A DNA stretch of 64,000 nucleotides, from positions 28,104-92,103 of the forward strand of contig JAKSDK010001243.1 of NCBI GenBank assembly GCA_022360095.1, written 5' to 3'. The stretch comes from Phycisphaerales bacterium. GTDB taxonomy: Bacteria > Planctomycetota > Phycisphaerae > UBA1845 > UTPLA1. Below the pieces are notes generated by a model that saw only the letters and a list, made by a program, of their open reading frames with translations, did no database searches and was not told where the DNA came from. Of this stretch, positions 34,256 through 43,698 are shown in pieces (within the stretch, counting starts at the first letter, position 1; every line of letters begins with the position of its first letter). Both the position numbers and the translations under genes were made by a program.

Positions 34256-35725
34256 GTGAAAACGAGAATAAGTGCGATTTACATCATCGCTTTCGCCGCG
34301 GGCATGATGACGGCAAACACCGCCGGAGCCGCCAGCCATAGCGATGCGCCGCTGATCAAGCAGGACCCTCAAGCCAATATTACGGACGTCTATGCGTTCA
34401 TCGGAACCCGATACAACGATGCGAAACAAACTGTGCTCAACGTTATCGTGCAGGTTCGCCCGTTCTCAGAGCCGGGCGACGGACCCCATTATGACCGGTT
34501 CGCGGACGATGCGCGATACAGCATCCACATTACGAATCCGTCAACGGGAGAAACCCTCACGCGTTACGATTTCCGTTTCTCCGCCGTGGACCGAGGATTG
34601 AAGAACCTCAACACGATCCTTTCATACGGCCTGGGCACCGAGGCCGGGCCGATCATGACGATCGATGACGCCCGGCAGAATTTTACGCAGATCTACAGAG
34701 TTCGAAAAAAGACCGAAACAGGAATCCAAACAATCGGAACAAACCTGTTAACGGGAATACCGAATGTCGGTGGAAACGTCACACCAGCTTACAATGACGC
34801 AGACGGTCGAGCGGTTTCCGGAGCGACTGATTTTGATTCGCTGGATGTTTATACCCAGCAGGCCATACAGGAACTACCGTCAGGTGAAGTCGTTTTTGCC
34901 GGCCCCAGAGATGACGGATTTTACGCCGACATTCCGGGAATCTTCGATCTGTTGAACATTCGAATCCTGGACAACAACGGAAATCCGAACGACGGGCTCG
35001 GCCAGGACGGAAACGGCGTCAGTGGATTCACGGGCTTCAACGTCTTGTCCTTCGGAATTCAAATCCCGATCGAAGATTTGAAAGCCTCGTCTTTCTCCAG
35101 CGTTTTCTTCGGTGATCAAGAGGGCGTCGGCGTCTATGCCTCCGTAAGCCGGAGAGCCATCCGCTTACTAAAGAGAAACGGAACTCGCCTCAACGCCGGC
35201 CCCTTTGTTCAGGTCAACCGAATGGGCAACCCCTTGTTCAACGAGGCCTTCGTCGCCCTACCCGACAAAGACCGCTTCAATCGAAGTTCGCCTAAGGACG
35301 ATATCAGGAACTTTGCCACGTACGCGGAAAATCCCGAACTCGCGAATTTGCTCAACCTCGTGCGAAACACGAAATTCGTCAGCAACGGACGGGAAGACCT
35401 CGTGAACATCTTCATTCCCGACGTGCTTCGCGTCGTCACCACGACAGGACCGGTCACCCTGTCCGGACAAAAGGGGTTCAGTCGTCTCGGTTTCCTCGGT
35501 GAGGATACGACGAACGGCGTCTCCAGTGGGTTTCCGAACGGACGCCGGCTCGGAGATGATGTCATCGACGTTGCACTCACTGCCCTGGCCAGCGGGCCGG
35601 ACTTCAACGAGATCACCGTCGTCGGCGACAACGTCGCAGAGAATGACATCCCGTTCCAGCAGGTTTTTCCATACGCGGCGACACCCCACTCCGGTTCAAA
35701 CAACCGAAAGGACCCCCAAGAATAA
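34256..35725 (+). CDS. DUF4331 family secreted protein
   Basis: 489 residues from GTG 34256, with GGAAAGG about 10 nt upstream. A signal peptide (ISAIYIIAFAAGMMTANTAGA) leads to the DUF4331 opening ASHSDAPLIKQDPQANITDV and further family features: YDFRFSAVDRGL, GPRDDGFYADIPGIFDLLNI, GFNVLSFGIQIPIEDL, VQVNRMGNPLFNEAFV, and the C-terminal GRRLGDDVIDVAL with FPYAATPHSG. DUF4331 proteins have no established function; they are often found near cupin or ECF loci. A DUF4198 gene follows about 100 nt later. Confidence 0.9.
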   Translation: MKTRISAIYIIAFAAGMMTANTAGAASHSDAPLIKQDPQANITDVYAFIGTRYNDAKQTVLNVIVQVRPFSEPGDGPHYDRFADDARYSIHITNPSTGETLTRYDFRFSAVDRGLKNLNTILSYGLGTEAGPIMTIDDARQNFTQIYRVRKKTETGIQTIGTNLLTGIPNVGGNVTPAYNDADGRAVSGATDFDSLDVYTQQAIQELPSGEVVFAGPRDDGFYADIPGIFDLLNIRILDNNGNPNDGLGQDGNGVSGFTGFNVLSFGIQIPIEDLKASSFSSVFFGDQEGVGVYASVSRRAIRLLKRNGTRLNAGPFVQVNRMGNPLFNEAFVALPDKDRFNRSSPKDDIRNFATYAENPELANLLNLVRNTKFVSNGREDLVNIFIPDVLRVVTTTGPVTLSGQKGFSRLGFLGEDTTNGVSSGFPNGRRLGDDVIDVALTALASGPDFNEITVVGDNVAENDIPFQQVFPYAATPHSGSNNRKDPQE

Positions 35726-35766
35726 CCCCTGCATTGGGGAAAAAGGGGGAGCGGGTTGAGGGACCT

Positions 35767-35788
35767 GCGCGGGCGCGATCGCCCGCGC
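35767..35788 (+). promoter_or_regulatory. Strong hairpin between DUF4331 and DUF4198 genes
   Basis: GCGCGGGCG (35767-35775), loop CGAT, CGCCCGCGC (35780-35788): a 9-bp all-G/C stem. No T run follows, so it may be an attenuator or mRNA-stabilising structure rather than a simple terminator. Confidence 0.55.
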
Positions 35789-35831
35789 GGGCCCTCGCCT
35801 CAAACAGAAAATCTTCAACAAAGGAACCCTA

Positions 35832-36830
35832 ATGATGAAGTATGCACTCATTTCCATCGCGATCGTAAGCGGTCTTTGTGGAGTCACGAAAGCCCACGAA
35901 TTCTGGATCGAGCCCCAAACTCACCATACAAAACCCGGAACCGCGATAGGCGTCGGGTTAAGGCTCGGTGAACGCTTTCTCGGAGAAGTGTTCCGAAGAG
36001 ATGATGCCTTGATTGACAAGTTTGTCGCCGTTGGCCCCGACGGCGAGCAACATATTGTCGGTCTTTCCGGCGCAACAACAAGCTTCGCCCGCTTCGATAA
36101 ACCAGGCGCTTATGTCCTCGGATACCGAAGCCATCGCACTCCCCACGAAATGGATGCTGATCGCTTCGAAGCGTACCTGAAAGAGGAAGGCCTCGGAGCG
36201 ATCATCCCGCAACGGGCCAAGCTCAACGAAAGCGACAAACCGGGACGAGAAGTTTTTTCGCGATGCGCGAAATCACTTGTTCTTGTCGGCGATACGAGCG
36301 ACCGGGGCTACAAACGAAAACTCGGCTTCCCTTTGGAGATCGTGCCGGAGTCAAATCCTCTCACGCTCAAGCCGGGAAACAAATTGCCTGTCCGAATCCT
36401 GTTCAACGGAAAACCGTTGAAAGACGCGAAAGTCGTCGCCGTCAGCAAACAAACGCCGTCGAAAATGCAAACCGCCCTTTCAAACAACAACGGCCTTGTT
36501 CACTTTGAGCTGCCTCGCGGCGGTGCCTGGATGATCACAACAATCCATATGACACGTGTGCCTGAGTTGGCAGAAGCCGACTGGGAAAGCTTCTGGGCAT
36601 CGTTCACGTTTGAAATCACCGAACCGAACGAGACCACCGCAACGTCACAAGAAAGATCCAAACCGGCGGCTAAGAACGGCGACGACGGTAAAAGAGCATC
36701 GCGACGGGAGGTACCAGGAAAAGAGCCGGCAACGGGCCACAGGGCAAACCGAGCATCGGTGCGGATGCCTCACATGGCGGCTGCTCAAAATCGATGCACG
36801 CCTCCGCCACAATCTTGCCGTCCGTCGTGA
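35832..36830 (+). CDS. DUF4198 family periplasmic protein
   Basis: 332 residues from ATG 35832, with AAGGA upstream. A signal peptide ends at KAHEFWIEP, which is the hallmark start of DUF4198 proteins (periplasmic, linked in some species to nickel or cobalt transport). Later blocks are FDKPGAYVLGYRS, YLKEEGLG, PGREVFSRCAKSLV and LKPGNKLPVRILFNGKPLKD. The domain ends near FTFEITEPNE at residue 265. The last 60 residues are low-complexity and lie antisense to the 3' end of the convergent phosphodiesterase gene, so the natural stop may have been lost. Confidence 0.82.
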   Translation: MMKYALISIAIVSGLCGVTKAHEFWIEPQTHHTKPGTAIGVGLRLGERFLGEVFRRDDALIDKFVAVGPDGEQHIVGLSGATTSFARFDKPGAYVLGYRSHRTPHEMDADRFEAYLKEEGLGAIIPQRAKLNESDKPGREVFSRCAKSLVLVGDTSDRGYKRKLGFPLEIVPESNPLTLKPGNKLPVRILFNGKPLKDAKVVAVSKQTPSKMQTALSNNNGLVHFELPRGGAWMITTIHMTRVPELAEADWESFWASFTFEITEPNETTATSQERSKPAAKNGDDGKRASRREVPGKEPATGHRANRASVRMPHMAAAQNRCTPPPQSCRPS

Positions 36831-37644
36831 TATCGGTGGAAAGGCCCAGGAAACCCAGCGCCGTGGCCGCTGCGTCCATAGGACGAAGCTGTTCGCAAAG
36901 CACGCGGCCCGGCGCGATATCAGGACCGTTCAAGATAAACGGGACAAAACGATCTTCCGGCGTATTCAGAAAGTGTGTCTTGTCGTGCCCGCCATGATCG
37001 GAGGTCACGATCACGAGCGTCTGATCCAGAACACCTTTGTCATCCAGCGCATCGAGGATGCGCCCCAGGGCGGCATCCACGCGGGCAACTTGTTCGAGGT
37101 AGGTCTCGCTCATCCAACCGTGCCGATGACCCGCACCGTCAGGCTCGCCAAAATGAACAAACATCAAACGCAAATCCTGATTTGAAACGGCCTCAATGAC
37201 ATCATCGGTGAGCGCATCCTCGTTACTGACGATGCGCCAGACATCAACACTGCCCTCTTCGCAAAGATAGGACAATTTGCCTTTGCTGGCAAAGAATCCG
37301 ACACTCAGACCGGCCGCTTTTGCGATGTCGAAAATCGTTTGCGAGGAGACACGCCCCGGACGACTGGAATTGAACAAAACGCCGTGGTTTGCGATGCTCT
37401 GGCCGGTCACCATCGAGGTATGGTTTGGCAGCGTAACAGGAGGAAGCTCCGCCAATGCTGTCGCCTGATAGCTGCCGGTTTCGATCAGCCTCTGCATCAC
37501 CGGCGTATCAGTTGCCGGTATGGCGTCCGGACGAAGCCCGTCGCAACTGACAAGCAGCACCCGGTCTGCCGTCGTAACCACGCTCGCGCCGGCTGCGTTG
37601 GCGGACAGTCCCAAAACGAAAAGCGAAAAGACTCGAAGGAACAT
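36670..37644 (-). CDS. Nucleotide pyrophosphatase/phosphodiesterase-type alkaline phosphatase, membrane-anchored
   Basis: 324 residues. A signal peptide is followed by VLLVSCDGLRPDAIP (first metal site), PPVTLPNHTSMVTG with the nucleophile threonine region, FVHFGEPDGAGHRHGW and TSDHGGHDKTH (second metal site), all in the order of the NPP/alkaline phosphatase superfamily. At the C-terminus a hydrophobic stretch (PALFLVPPVAMLF) ends in YRRRRS, a probable membrane or sorting anchor. Substrate unknown; probably a phosphodiester or phosphonate outside the cell. Its 3' end overlaps the convergent DUF4198 gene by 161 bp. It lies 105 nt after the lipid operon. Confidence 0.88.
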   Translation of the reverse strand: MFLRVFSLFVLGLSANAAGASVVTTADRVLLVSCDGLRPDAIPATDTPVMQRLIETGSYQATALAELPPVTLPNHTSMVTGQSIANHGVLFNSSRPGRVSSQTIFDIAKAAGLSVGFFASKGKLSYLCEEGSVDVWRIVSNEDALTDDVIEAVSNQDLRLMFVHFGEPDGAGHRHGWMSETYLEQVARVDAALGRILDALDDKGVLDQTLVIVTSDHGGHDKTHFLNTPEDRFVPFILNGPDIAPGRVLCEQLRPMDAAATALGFLGLSTDITTDGKIVAEACIDFEQPPCEASAPMLGLPCGPLPALFLVPPVAMLFYRRRRS

Positions 37645-37749
37645 GGATCACCCCGCGAGGAATTTCCATCCAAGGACCATATTCCTGTTTCGGAAAGAAA
37701 AAGTCAAAACCTTGATGAACTATCCGGCAGTCTGCTGACCCGAAAGTGA

Positions 37750-38793
37750 TCACGACGTTCGTTGACCAAAAAGATAGTGCCCCACTCCCCACTGTTGCCC
37801 GTCTTCGTATCGAAACAGTTCGGCGCATGCCAGAAAGAAGAGCCTCCAGCGGACAAACCACTTACGCGCTGCGTTGCCGTAGACCCGCCTCAGCACGGGC
37901 ATGATGGACTCACGATGGGCATCCAAATTCGCCAGCCAGGATTCCGCCGTCTTCGCGTAATGACGTCCATCGAGATACCACTGTTTTTCCAGCGAGAGGT
38001 CCTGCTGAAACTGCGGGAGCAGATCCACCGACGGCATCATTCCACTCGTAAAAAAATGTCGGCCCATCCAGTTACCCGCTCCGTTGGTCTCGAACAAGTA
38101 CGGATAGCGCTGATGGCAAAAAATATGAACAAACAGTTTGGCATCGGACCGCATCCATTCTGCGATTCGGCCTAATAGTGCTTCATAATTTCGCATGTGT
38201 TCGAACATTTCGATGGACACGACGCGATCAAACGTTGCATCCGTTGAAAAGTCGTTCATATCACAGGTTACGACGCGAACATTCCCGAGGCCGAGCTTTC
38301 GGCACCGTTCCTCGATGAATTCACGCTGCGAATGGGAGTTGGAAATCGCCACAATGTTTGCCTTGCGGTATTGTTGCGCCAACCAGAGCGAAAGTGACCC
38401 CCAGCCGCAACCGAGTTCCAGAATGTCCATCCCGTCCGCGATCTCGGCGCGCTCGCAAATGAGTGACAAGGCATGCGCTTCCGCCTCGTCGAGCGTAAGC
38501 GCCCCCTCTGACCAATAGCAGCCGCTGTACTTAAGGTGTTTGCCGAGCACGAGCTCGAAAAACGCGGCAGGAAGCTCGTAATGCTGCTCGTTCGCCTTCT
38601 CCGGCATCAACGCAATCCGGCTGCGCCGTAACTCATCGACGAAACGCGACAATCGATTTGCATCAAAGCGAGCGCGCTCCTGCTCGAGGCGCTCGGCGTT
38701 CAAGCGACGAATTCCCCAGCGGACGACCGTCTCCGGGACGAACCCGCGCTCGACCAACGGCATTACCATACTCAGGCCTTGTAATCGACTCAT
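37750..38793 (-). CDS. Cyclopropane-fatty-acid-synthase-like methyltransferase (second copy)
   Basis: 347 residues. Features: EQHYELPAAFFELVLGKHLK and YSGCYW, as in fatty-acid cyclopropane synthases; SAM-binding ILELGCGWGSLSLWLA; VAISNSHSQREFIEER; and VVSIEMFEHM for substrate binding. The C-terminus (ARKWFVRWRLFFLACAELFRY, EWGVGHYLF-like QQWGVGHYLF) is of the family of single-gene relatives that methylate unsaturated acyl chains. ATG 38793 overlaps the preceding stop by 4 nt. Last gene of the six-gene lipid operon. Exact product (cyclopropane, methylated or furan fatty acid) cannot be told. Confidence 0.88.
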   Translation of the reverse strand: MSRLQGLSMVMPLVERGFVPETVVRWGIRRLNAERLEQERARFDANRLSRFVDELRRSRIALMPEKANEQHYELPAAFFELVLGKHLKYSGCYWSEGALTLDEAEAHALSLICERAEIADGMDILELGCGWGSLSLWLAQQYRKANIVAISNSHSQREFIEERCRKLGLGNVRVVTCDMNDFSTDATFDRVVSIEMFEHMRNYEALLGRIAEWMRSDAKLFVHIFCHQRYPYLFETNGAGNWMGRHFFTSGMMPSVDLLPQFQQDLSLEKQWYLDGRHYAKTAESWLANLDAHRESIMPVLRRVYGNAARKWFVRWRLFFLACAELFRYEDGQQWGVGHYLFGQRTS

Positions 38794-39593
38794 GATCTCG
38801 ATTCCTTTGGAAACCAGGGGATCAGCGCACTCGTCGTTCGTTGGTATTCCCGATAGGCGTCTCCGCGACTCTCAATCGCCCGAGCTTCCGTCGGCGGAAT
38901 TCCCGTCACCTTGAGAATGAGGAACAACATCAACGCGGGCGCAAGCAACGTCACCCAGACATACGGAGAACCGGCCGCGAACAAGACGTAGCACCACCAA
39001 TGCATCCATTCGAAAAAATAATTCGGATGCCGTGAATAGCGCCACAGGCCGACCTTGCAAACTTTGCCTCTGCTTTCAGGCTGCCGTCGAAACTGTTGCA
39101 ACTGCCGATCCGCAATCGATTCGCCAAGAACCGCAATCAACCATACACAGACCGCGGCATAGTCCGTCCATACCAGGACGCCGACCGGATTCATGATGGC
39201 GATCAGAAAGACCATGCCAAGCAACCAGTCGAGCAGCCCCTGTGCCTGAAAGAAGAAAAAGAAAAAGGTCTGAATGTTCGCGGTCCAGTTCTTGCGGATC
39301 GTCTGATACCGGCCGTCTTCCTCGCCCGACATGATACGATCGACGATCAGGTAAATAGCCAGCCTGAACGACCAGATCGCCCCCGCGGCGCCGACGACGT
39401 AGCGCCGCGGCGCAGGTCCGTCCAGAGCAAACGCATACCATATTGCGAGAATGCCAAGCAGCGCCGTCCAGCCGACATCGACGATACCCGCGTCGTTCGT
39501 GCGTCTCTGCACAAGCCATAACCCGAGCATCACGGCTGCCACAATCGCCAGGGCAATCCAGAGCGCCGTCGATATGGAAAGTCCAAGGGTCAT
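38790..39593 (-). CDS. DUF1295 membrane protein (steroid 5-alpha-reductase-like)
   Basis: 267 residues from ATG 39593, 4 nt after the upstream stop; the longer frame from 39659 would overlap that gene by 62 nt and is rejected. Multi-helix membrane protein with GIVDVGWTALLGILAIWYA, split as GIVDVGWTAL and LGILAIWYA, and the family signature VGLWRYSRHPNYFFEWMHWW near the C-terminus, followed by PPTEARAIESRGDAYREYQR, as in isoprenylcysteine methyltransferase/5-alpha-reductase proteins. Probably an NADPH-dependent reductase or membrane methyltransferase-like enzyme acting on lipid. Translationally coupled within the lipid operon. Confidence 0.9.
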   Translation of the reverse strand: MTLGLSISTALWIALAIVAAVMLGLWLVQRRTNDAGIVDVGWTALLGILAIWYAFALDGPAPRRYVVGAAGAIWSFRLAIYLIVDRIMSGEEDGRYQTIRKNWTANIQTFFFFFFQAQGLLDWLLGMVFLIAIMNPVGVLVWTDYAAVCVWLIAVLGESIADRQLQQFRRQPESRGKVCKVGLWRYSRHPNYFFEWMHWWCYVLFAAGSPYVWVTLLAPALMLFLILKVTGIPPTEARAIESRGDAYREYQRTTSALIPWFPKESRS

Positions 39594-39597
39594 CTCG

Positions 39598-40170
39598 TCA
39601 CGCGGCGACGGTATCAGACGCCGCTCCGTCACCCTTTCCGCGAATAAACCGTTGTGCAAATCTCGCAGACATCCAAACGAGCACCGGCGTAGCCACCGCC
39701 CACACTACGGCCACCGCCGCCCCGCCACGCCACATCCCCGGAGGCATGGACAACGCTTCCAACCGCGCACCACCGACATACGCCGCCGCGCCGCCGAAGG
39801 CACCGAAAAGAACTGAGAGGACGTATCGGCCGTGGAGGAATTCGAGTGTCAGGTTCAAGCTTGTCGCGAAGTTCACCCACAGGGCAATCATCCAAAGCGG
39901 AGCGATCCAACCACCGATCACACCCGAATCAAACGCGATCGCACCGAGTTGCATCAGCGTGCCGTCGGCGACGATCCCCAAGATGCCGGCCACAAGGAGC
40001 ACAAAAACGTCACGAACACGATCCGGCGTCAAAAAGAAATGTAGGAGCAAGTGCGCCGCGACGAACACAGGCCCGACAACAAACGATTCCGCAGCTGCGC
40101 CCATCACACAAATGAACCAGCCCGCCTGCATCGCAACGAAATTTACGATCACGCGGTGTCGTCGATTCAT
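39598..40170 (-). CDS. DUF2878 integral membrane protein
   Basis: 190 residues with about six membrane helices: VIVNFVAMQAGWFICVMGA, VGPVFVAAHLLLHFFL, VFVLLVAGILGIVADGTLM, GWIAPLWMIALWVNFATSLN and further ones. WIAPLWMIALWVNFA and LTLEFLHGRY are typical of DUF2878. No catalytic residues are known for the family. It recurs with CFA-like, DUF1365 and DUF1295 genes in many bacteria, which supports a role in membrane-lipid modification. Its start overlaps the upstream stop by 4 nt. Confidence 0.88.
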   Translation of the reverse strand: MNRRHRVIVNFVAMQAGWFICVMGAAAESFVVGPVFVAAHLLLHFFLTPDRVRDVFVLLVAGILGIVADGTLMQLGAIAFDSGVIGGWIAPLWMIALWVNFATSLNLTLEFLHGRYVLSVLFGAFGGAAAYVGGARLEALSMPPGMWRGGAAVAVVWAVATPVLVWMSARFAQRFIRGKGDGAASDTVAA

Positions 40171-41471
40171 TCGCCGTCTCCATTCGTAGGATCATCCAAT
40201 AAAGGCAGGATCGGACGACTGCGATTGTGAGGTTTCGCGAACAACATCTGCACGCTGCCGATGTAGCGCTCCGCAAAACCGCCTTCGCAATAACATAGAT
40301 AAAACTCCCACAACCGAATGAACCGATCCGAATAACCCAATGCTCGAATTTCCTTGACGTTTCGATGCATCTTCTCGCACCATTTGCTGAGCGTCTTCGC
40401 ATAATGCGGCGTCAAGTCCTCCAGATGGGTTAACTTAAGATTCGTGTGCGCAGCCACGCTTCGACAAATTCGTTCGATGGACGGAATGCAGCTCCCGGGA
40501 AATATGTCACGCTGGATAAAATCGACGGTCCTAAGTGCAGTCTCATATCGATGATCGGAGATCGTAATCGCCTGGATGAGCATCTGACCGTACGGTTCGA
40601 GCAACTCGGAACACTTGCGAAAATACGAATCGAAATACTGATGGCCGACCGCCTCGATCATTTCGATGGACACCAGCTTATCGTACCGACCGGTCAACTC
40701 ACGATAGTCTTCGAGCAGCACACGAACACGATCATCCAAACCCGCGTCCACGATACGCTGTTGTGCCAGATCACGCTGTTCCCTCGAAATCGTCGTCGTC
40801 GTGACATGGCAACCGTAATGCTCGGCCGCATGCATTGCGAAACTACCCCAGCCCGTGCCGATCTCAAGCACACGATCCCCCGGCCCGAGCTTGAGCTTCC
40901 GGCAGATGCGGTCGAGTTTCGTAACGGATGCATCACGCATCGTGGCATCGGGCGATTCAAAGATCCCCGCCGAATAGGTCATCGTGTCATCGAGAATCAA
41001 TCGGAAGAAATCGTTGCCAAGGTCGTAGTGCGCAGCGATGTTGTTCCGGCTGCCGCTTCGTGAATTCCGCCGCAACCAGTGATAGGACCGATTCAGGAGC
41101 TCGGTGAGCCGCGCCCAGCCGCCGTCGGTCGCATCCATCAATTCCATTTGCCGGACAAAAATACGAATGAGTGCCGTCAGATTGTCACAGCTCCACAACC
41201 CTTCGGCGTAACCTCGCGCCATGGCAATATGGCCACCCAATACCGAACGACGATAAAGCTGCGGCGAATGCACAGTCACCGTGACCGAAACCGGAAATTC
41301 CTGCGTCACACGGCCGAATACGTGGCGATCCTCACCGTCAATCATCGTCAAGCATCCTTCTCGTATGCCCGACAACATGCGTAACAGAATGCTTCGACTC
41401 CACCGATCCAGCCACGTATATCGCCGCCGCGGCGTCTCGACCGACTCGCGACACGTCATTGATGCATTCAT
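40167..41471 (-). CDS. Cyclopropane-fatty-acyl-phospholipid synthase family methyltransferase
   Basis: 434 residues, full CFA-synthase length. The N-terminal domain has [20 protein letters not shown]. The catalytic domain has [28 protein letters not shown], the SAM loop [28 protein letters not shown] and [17 protein letters not shown], including the bicarbonate-binding-type IEAVG stretch. The tail FCYCEGGF-like [16 protein letters not shown] is typical. It transfers methylene or methyl groups from SAM to unsaturated acyl chains of phospholipids. Coupled by 4-nt overlaps on both sides (DUF1365 before, DUF2878 after). Confidence 0.93.
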   Translation of the reverse strand: MNASMTCRESVETPRRRYTWLDRWSRSILLRMLSGIREGCLTMIDGEDRHVFGRVTQEFPVSVTVTVHSPQLYRRSVLGGHIAMARGYAEGLWSCDNLTALIRIFVRQMELMDATDGGWARLTELLNRSYHWLRRNSRSGSRNNIAAHYDLGNDFFRLILDDTMTYSAGIFESPDATMRDASVTKLDRICRKLKLGPGDRVLEIGTGWGSFAMHAAEHYGCHVTTTTISREQRDLAQQRIVDAGLDDRVRVLLEDYRELTGRYDKLVSIEMIEAVGHQYFDSYFRKCSELLEPYGQMLIQAITISDHRYETALRTVDFIQRDIFPGSCIPSIERICRSVAAHTNLKLTHLEDLTPHYAKTLSKWCEKMHRNVKEIRALGYSDRFIRLWEFYLCYCEGGFAERYIGSVQMLFAKPHNRSRPILPLLDDPTNGDGE

Positions 41472-42244
41472 GCTGATTTCCTTGCCATATCAGTTTTGGT
41501 CTTGGGGTGCGGGAAAAAAGGCGCGCGTTTGAACCACAGCCGCGCCGCCTGCGCGTAGATCGCAGCGACGACGCGGACCGTCATCAACGGATAACGCAGC
41601 AACAGCCGACCCAATGCCGACGGCGTGATTTCGCGCCGCTCCATCGTCATCGAAGCGTCAAACAGCTTCTCCCCGTGATCGAAATTCTCCATGAATACAC
41701 TGAGCCGATCCCCGGGCACTGAGAAACGCCAGTCGTACTCGTGCGTCATGTCCATAAACGGCGACACATGAAACTGCTTTCCGAAGCGATGCCGGTGCAT
41801 CCGATCACTCGCCGTGATTTCGGTAGCGTCCAACACATAACAATGCTGCTCGTTCCAAGGCGTGTTGTTCACCTCGGCGACAATCGTTTCAAGCACTCGC
41901 CCGTCTTCGCCGTAGCAATAGTAAAAGCTTACCGGATTGAAACAGTAACCCAGATAGGCCGGATGCGTGAGTAATCGAATCGGCCCCGCCGGACTTCGCT
42001 TGCATCGAGCGGCAATAAGCGTGCGAATGGATTCGTCAAGCGGCGTCCCGTCATCTCCGTGGTGGTCCCGGCGCCGAAAATTCGCGACGCCACGCCCCTC
42101 AACGGACCACAGCCGAGTACCGCTAAACACTCGGCTGAGTTCGTCAAGATCCAAATACATCATGAAAAGGCGATAGCAAAACGAATGTTCAATCGGAAGA
42201 AACCGTCGATGCCGGACTTCACCCTCATAAATGCAGCTCTCCAT
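41468..42244 (-). CDS. DUF1365 protein
   Basis: 258 residues. Opens with [20 protein letters not shown], split as [12 protein letters not shown] and [13 protein letters not shown], the start of DUF1365 proteins, and has [20 protein letters not shown], split as [10 protein letters not shown] and [32 protein letters not shown] and [20 protein letters not shown]. No catalysis has been shown for the family. It accompanies FAD oxidoreductase and CFA-like genes in many genomes, including the sigma-E regulon of Rhodobacter. Starts 3 nt after the oxidoreductase stop. Confidence 0.92.
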   Translation of the reverse strand: MESCIYEGEVRHRRFLPIEHSFCYRLFMMYLDLDELSRVFSGTRLWSVEGRGVANFRRRDHHGDDGTPLDESIRTLIAARCKRSPAGPIRLLTHPAYLGYCFNPVSFYYCYGEDGRVLETIVAEVNNTPWNEQHCYVLDATEITASDRMHRHRFGKQFHVSPFMDMTHEYDWRFSVPGDRLSVFMENFDHGEKLFDASMTMERREITPSALGRLLLRYPLMTVRVVAAIYAQAARLWFKRAPFFPHPKTKTDMARKSA

Positions 42245-42247
42245 ACG

Positions 42248-43498
42248 CTACAGCCCCCGTCCAAATTTCTCACAGACGGCCAATGCGCTACGCACACCAT
42301 CCTCGTGAAAACCGTAGCCCCAGTACGCACCGCAGTAGTAAGTACGGCGTACGCCGTTGATCTCGCGATGCCGTTCCTGCATCGCGAAGCTGTTATGATC
42401 AAACACCGGATGATGATAGACCATTCGCCGCACGACACGCGATGGATCAATCTCCGGACAACGATTCAGCGAAACACAATAGGGCGCGGCAGCTTCGAAA
42501 TTTTGCAATTTGTTCATGCAATACGTAATCGAAACACGGTTCGACGATTCTCGCGGCCGGTGGTAATTCCAGCTTGCCCACGCCTTTTCACGCATCGGCA
42601 GCACCTGACGGTCCGTGTGCAACACGGTATCGTTGCGCTGATAGGGAATCGCCCCCAAGACGGCTTGCTCCAAATCGCTCGGGTCCGCCAGCATCCGAAG
42701 CGCCTGATCACTATGCACTGCAATCACAACACAATCGAAACAGTCGCTCAGCTTCGCATCGGTCGTCAACTCCACAAACTCACGGTGCCGGCGCACACCG
42801 TGGACAGCCGTGTTAACCCGAATACGATCACGAAATGATCGCGTAATGGCCTCGACATAACTGCGTGATCCGCCCGTGATCGTACGCCACGGTATGCGAT
42901 TGTTGACCTGGAGAAAACTGTGGTTATCGAAGAACCTGACAAACTGACGGACCGGAAACGTCTCGAATCGTGACGGTCCGGAAGACCAGATCGCCGCTCC
43001 CATGGGAACGATGTGATGCTCGATGAATGCGCGCGAATATCGCCGCTCTCTCAAATAGTCACCCAATGTCACGCGCTCGAAGCGCCCGTTGCCGTTCAAC
43101 ACCTCGCGCGATTCGCGATAAAAACGTCGGATGTCCGACAGCATGCGATAAAACGACGGCCGCAGCAGATTGCCGCGTTGCGCAAACAATGAATCGAACG
43201 ACGTGCTCGAATACTCAAGGCCCGTCGCCGCGCATTGCACGCTGAAGCTCATATCACTCGGTTGCGACTGAACACCGAGACGATGCATGAGCTTCGTAAA
43301 ATTTGGATACGCCGCCTCATTGAAAACCATGAACCCCGTATCAACACCCAAACGACGATTGCCGGACATGACGTCCACCGTATGCGCATGCCCCCCCACA
43401 CGGTCATCCGCTTCGAAGACGGTGATCTCGTGATCGCGCTGAAGCAGGTACGCCGCGACAAGACCCGAGACGCCACTCCCGACGATTGCAATGCGCAT
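42248..43498 (-). CDS. FAD-dependent amine-oxidase-type oxidoreductase of the lipid operon
   Basis: 416 residues. The N-terminal dinucleotide fold is MRIAIVGSGVSGLVAAYLLQ with acidic FEADDRVGGHAHTV, then GVDTGFMVFNEAAYPNF. Later blocks: PMGAAIWSSGPSRFETFPVR, VIAVHSDQALRML, YQRNDTVLHTD, SWNYHRPRES, YYCGAYWGYGFHEDGVRSAL. This is the COG2907-type family, related to fatty-acid and carotenoid oxidoreductases. First gene of the six-gene operon. An 8-bp inverted repeat lies 24-49 nt upstream of its ATG. Likely oxidises or desaturates a lipid made by the neighbouring methyltransferases. Confidence 0.93.
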   Translation of the reverse strand: MRIAIVGSGVSGLVAAYLLQRDHEITVFEADDRVGGHAHTVDVMSGNRRLGVDTGFMVFNEAAYPNFTKLMHRLGVQSQPSDMSFSVQCAATGLEYSSTSFDSLFAQRGNLLRPSFYRMLSDIRRFYRESREVLNGNGRFERVTLGDYLRERRYSRAFIEHHIVPMGAAIWSSGPSRFETFPVRQFVRFFDNHSFLQVNNRIPWRTITGGSRSYVEAITRSFRDRIRVNTAVHGVRRHREFVELTTDAKLSDCFDCVVIAVHSDQALRMLADPSDLEQAVLGAIPYQRNDTVLHTDRQVLPMREKAWASWNYHRPRESSNRVSITYCMNKLQNFEAAAPYCVSLNRCPEIDPSRVVRRMVYHHPVFDHNSFAMQERHREINGVRRTYYCGAYWGYGFHEDGVRSALAVCEKFGRGL

Positions 43499-43521
43499 AA
43501 TGGGACTCCGCCAGGCCGATC

Positions 43522-43547
43522 GTGCGTCGATGCGGATTCCGACGCAC
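43522..43547. promoter_or_regulatory. Perfect 8-bp inverted repeat upstream of lipid operon
   Basis: GTGCGTCG (43522-43529) and CGACGCAC (43540-43547) separated by 10 nt, placed 24-49 nt before the first ATG of the lipid operon. Suitable for a dimeric regulator or a leader hairpin. I see no Rhodobacter-type sigma-E promoter (TGATCC with TAA about 18 nt on) in this gap. Confidence 0.5.
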
Positions 43548-43698
43548 CGACCACCGGGCGAAACCGTCGCAAAGCGACCGCCGCCGGCTCTCTAGTCTTC
43601 GCGGCCGAACGCGATTTGGATTCAAAGGACACGCTATCGGTTGGCAAACCAGTCTGAGAATTGTGATGATGGGGCTTATAAGGTCCGATTTGGACTTA

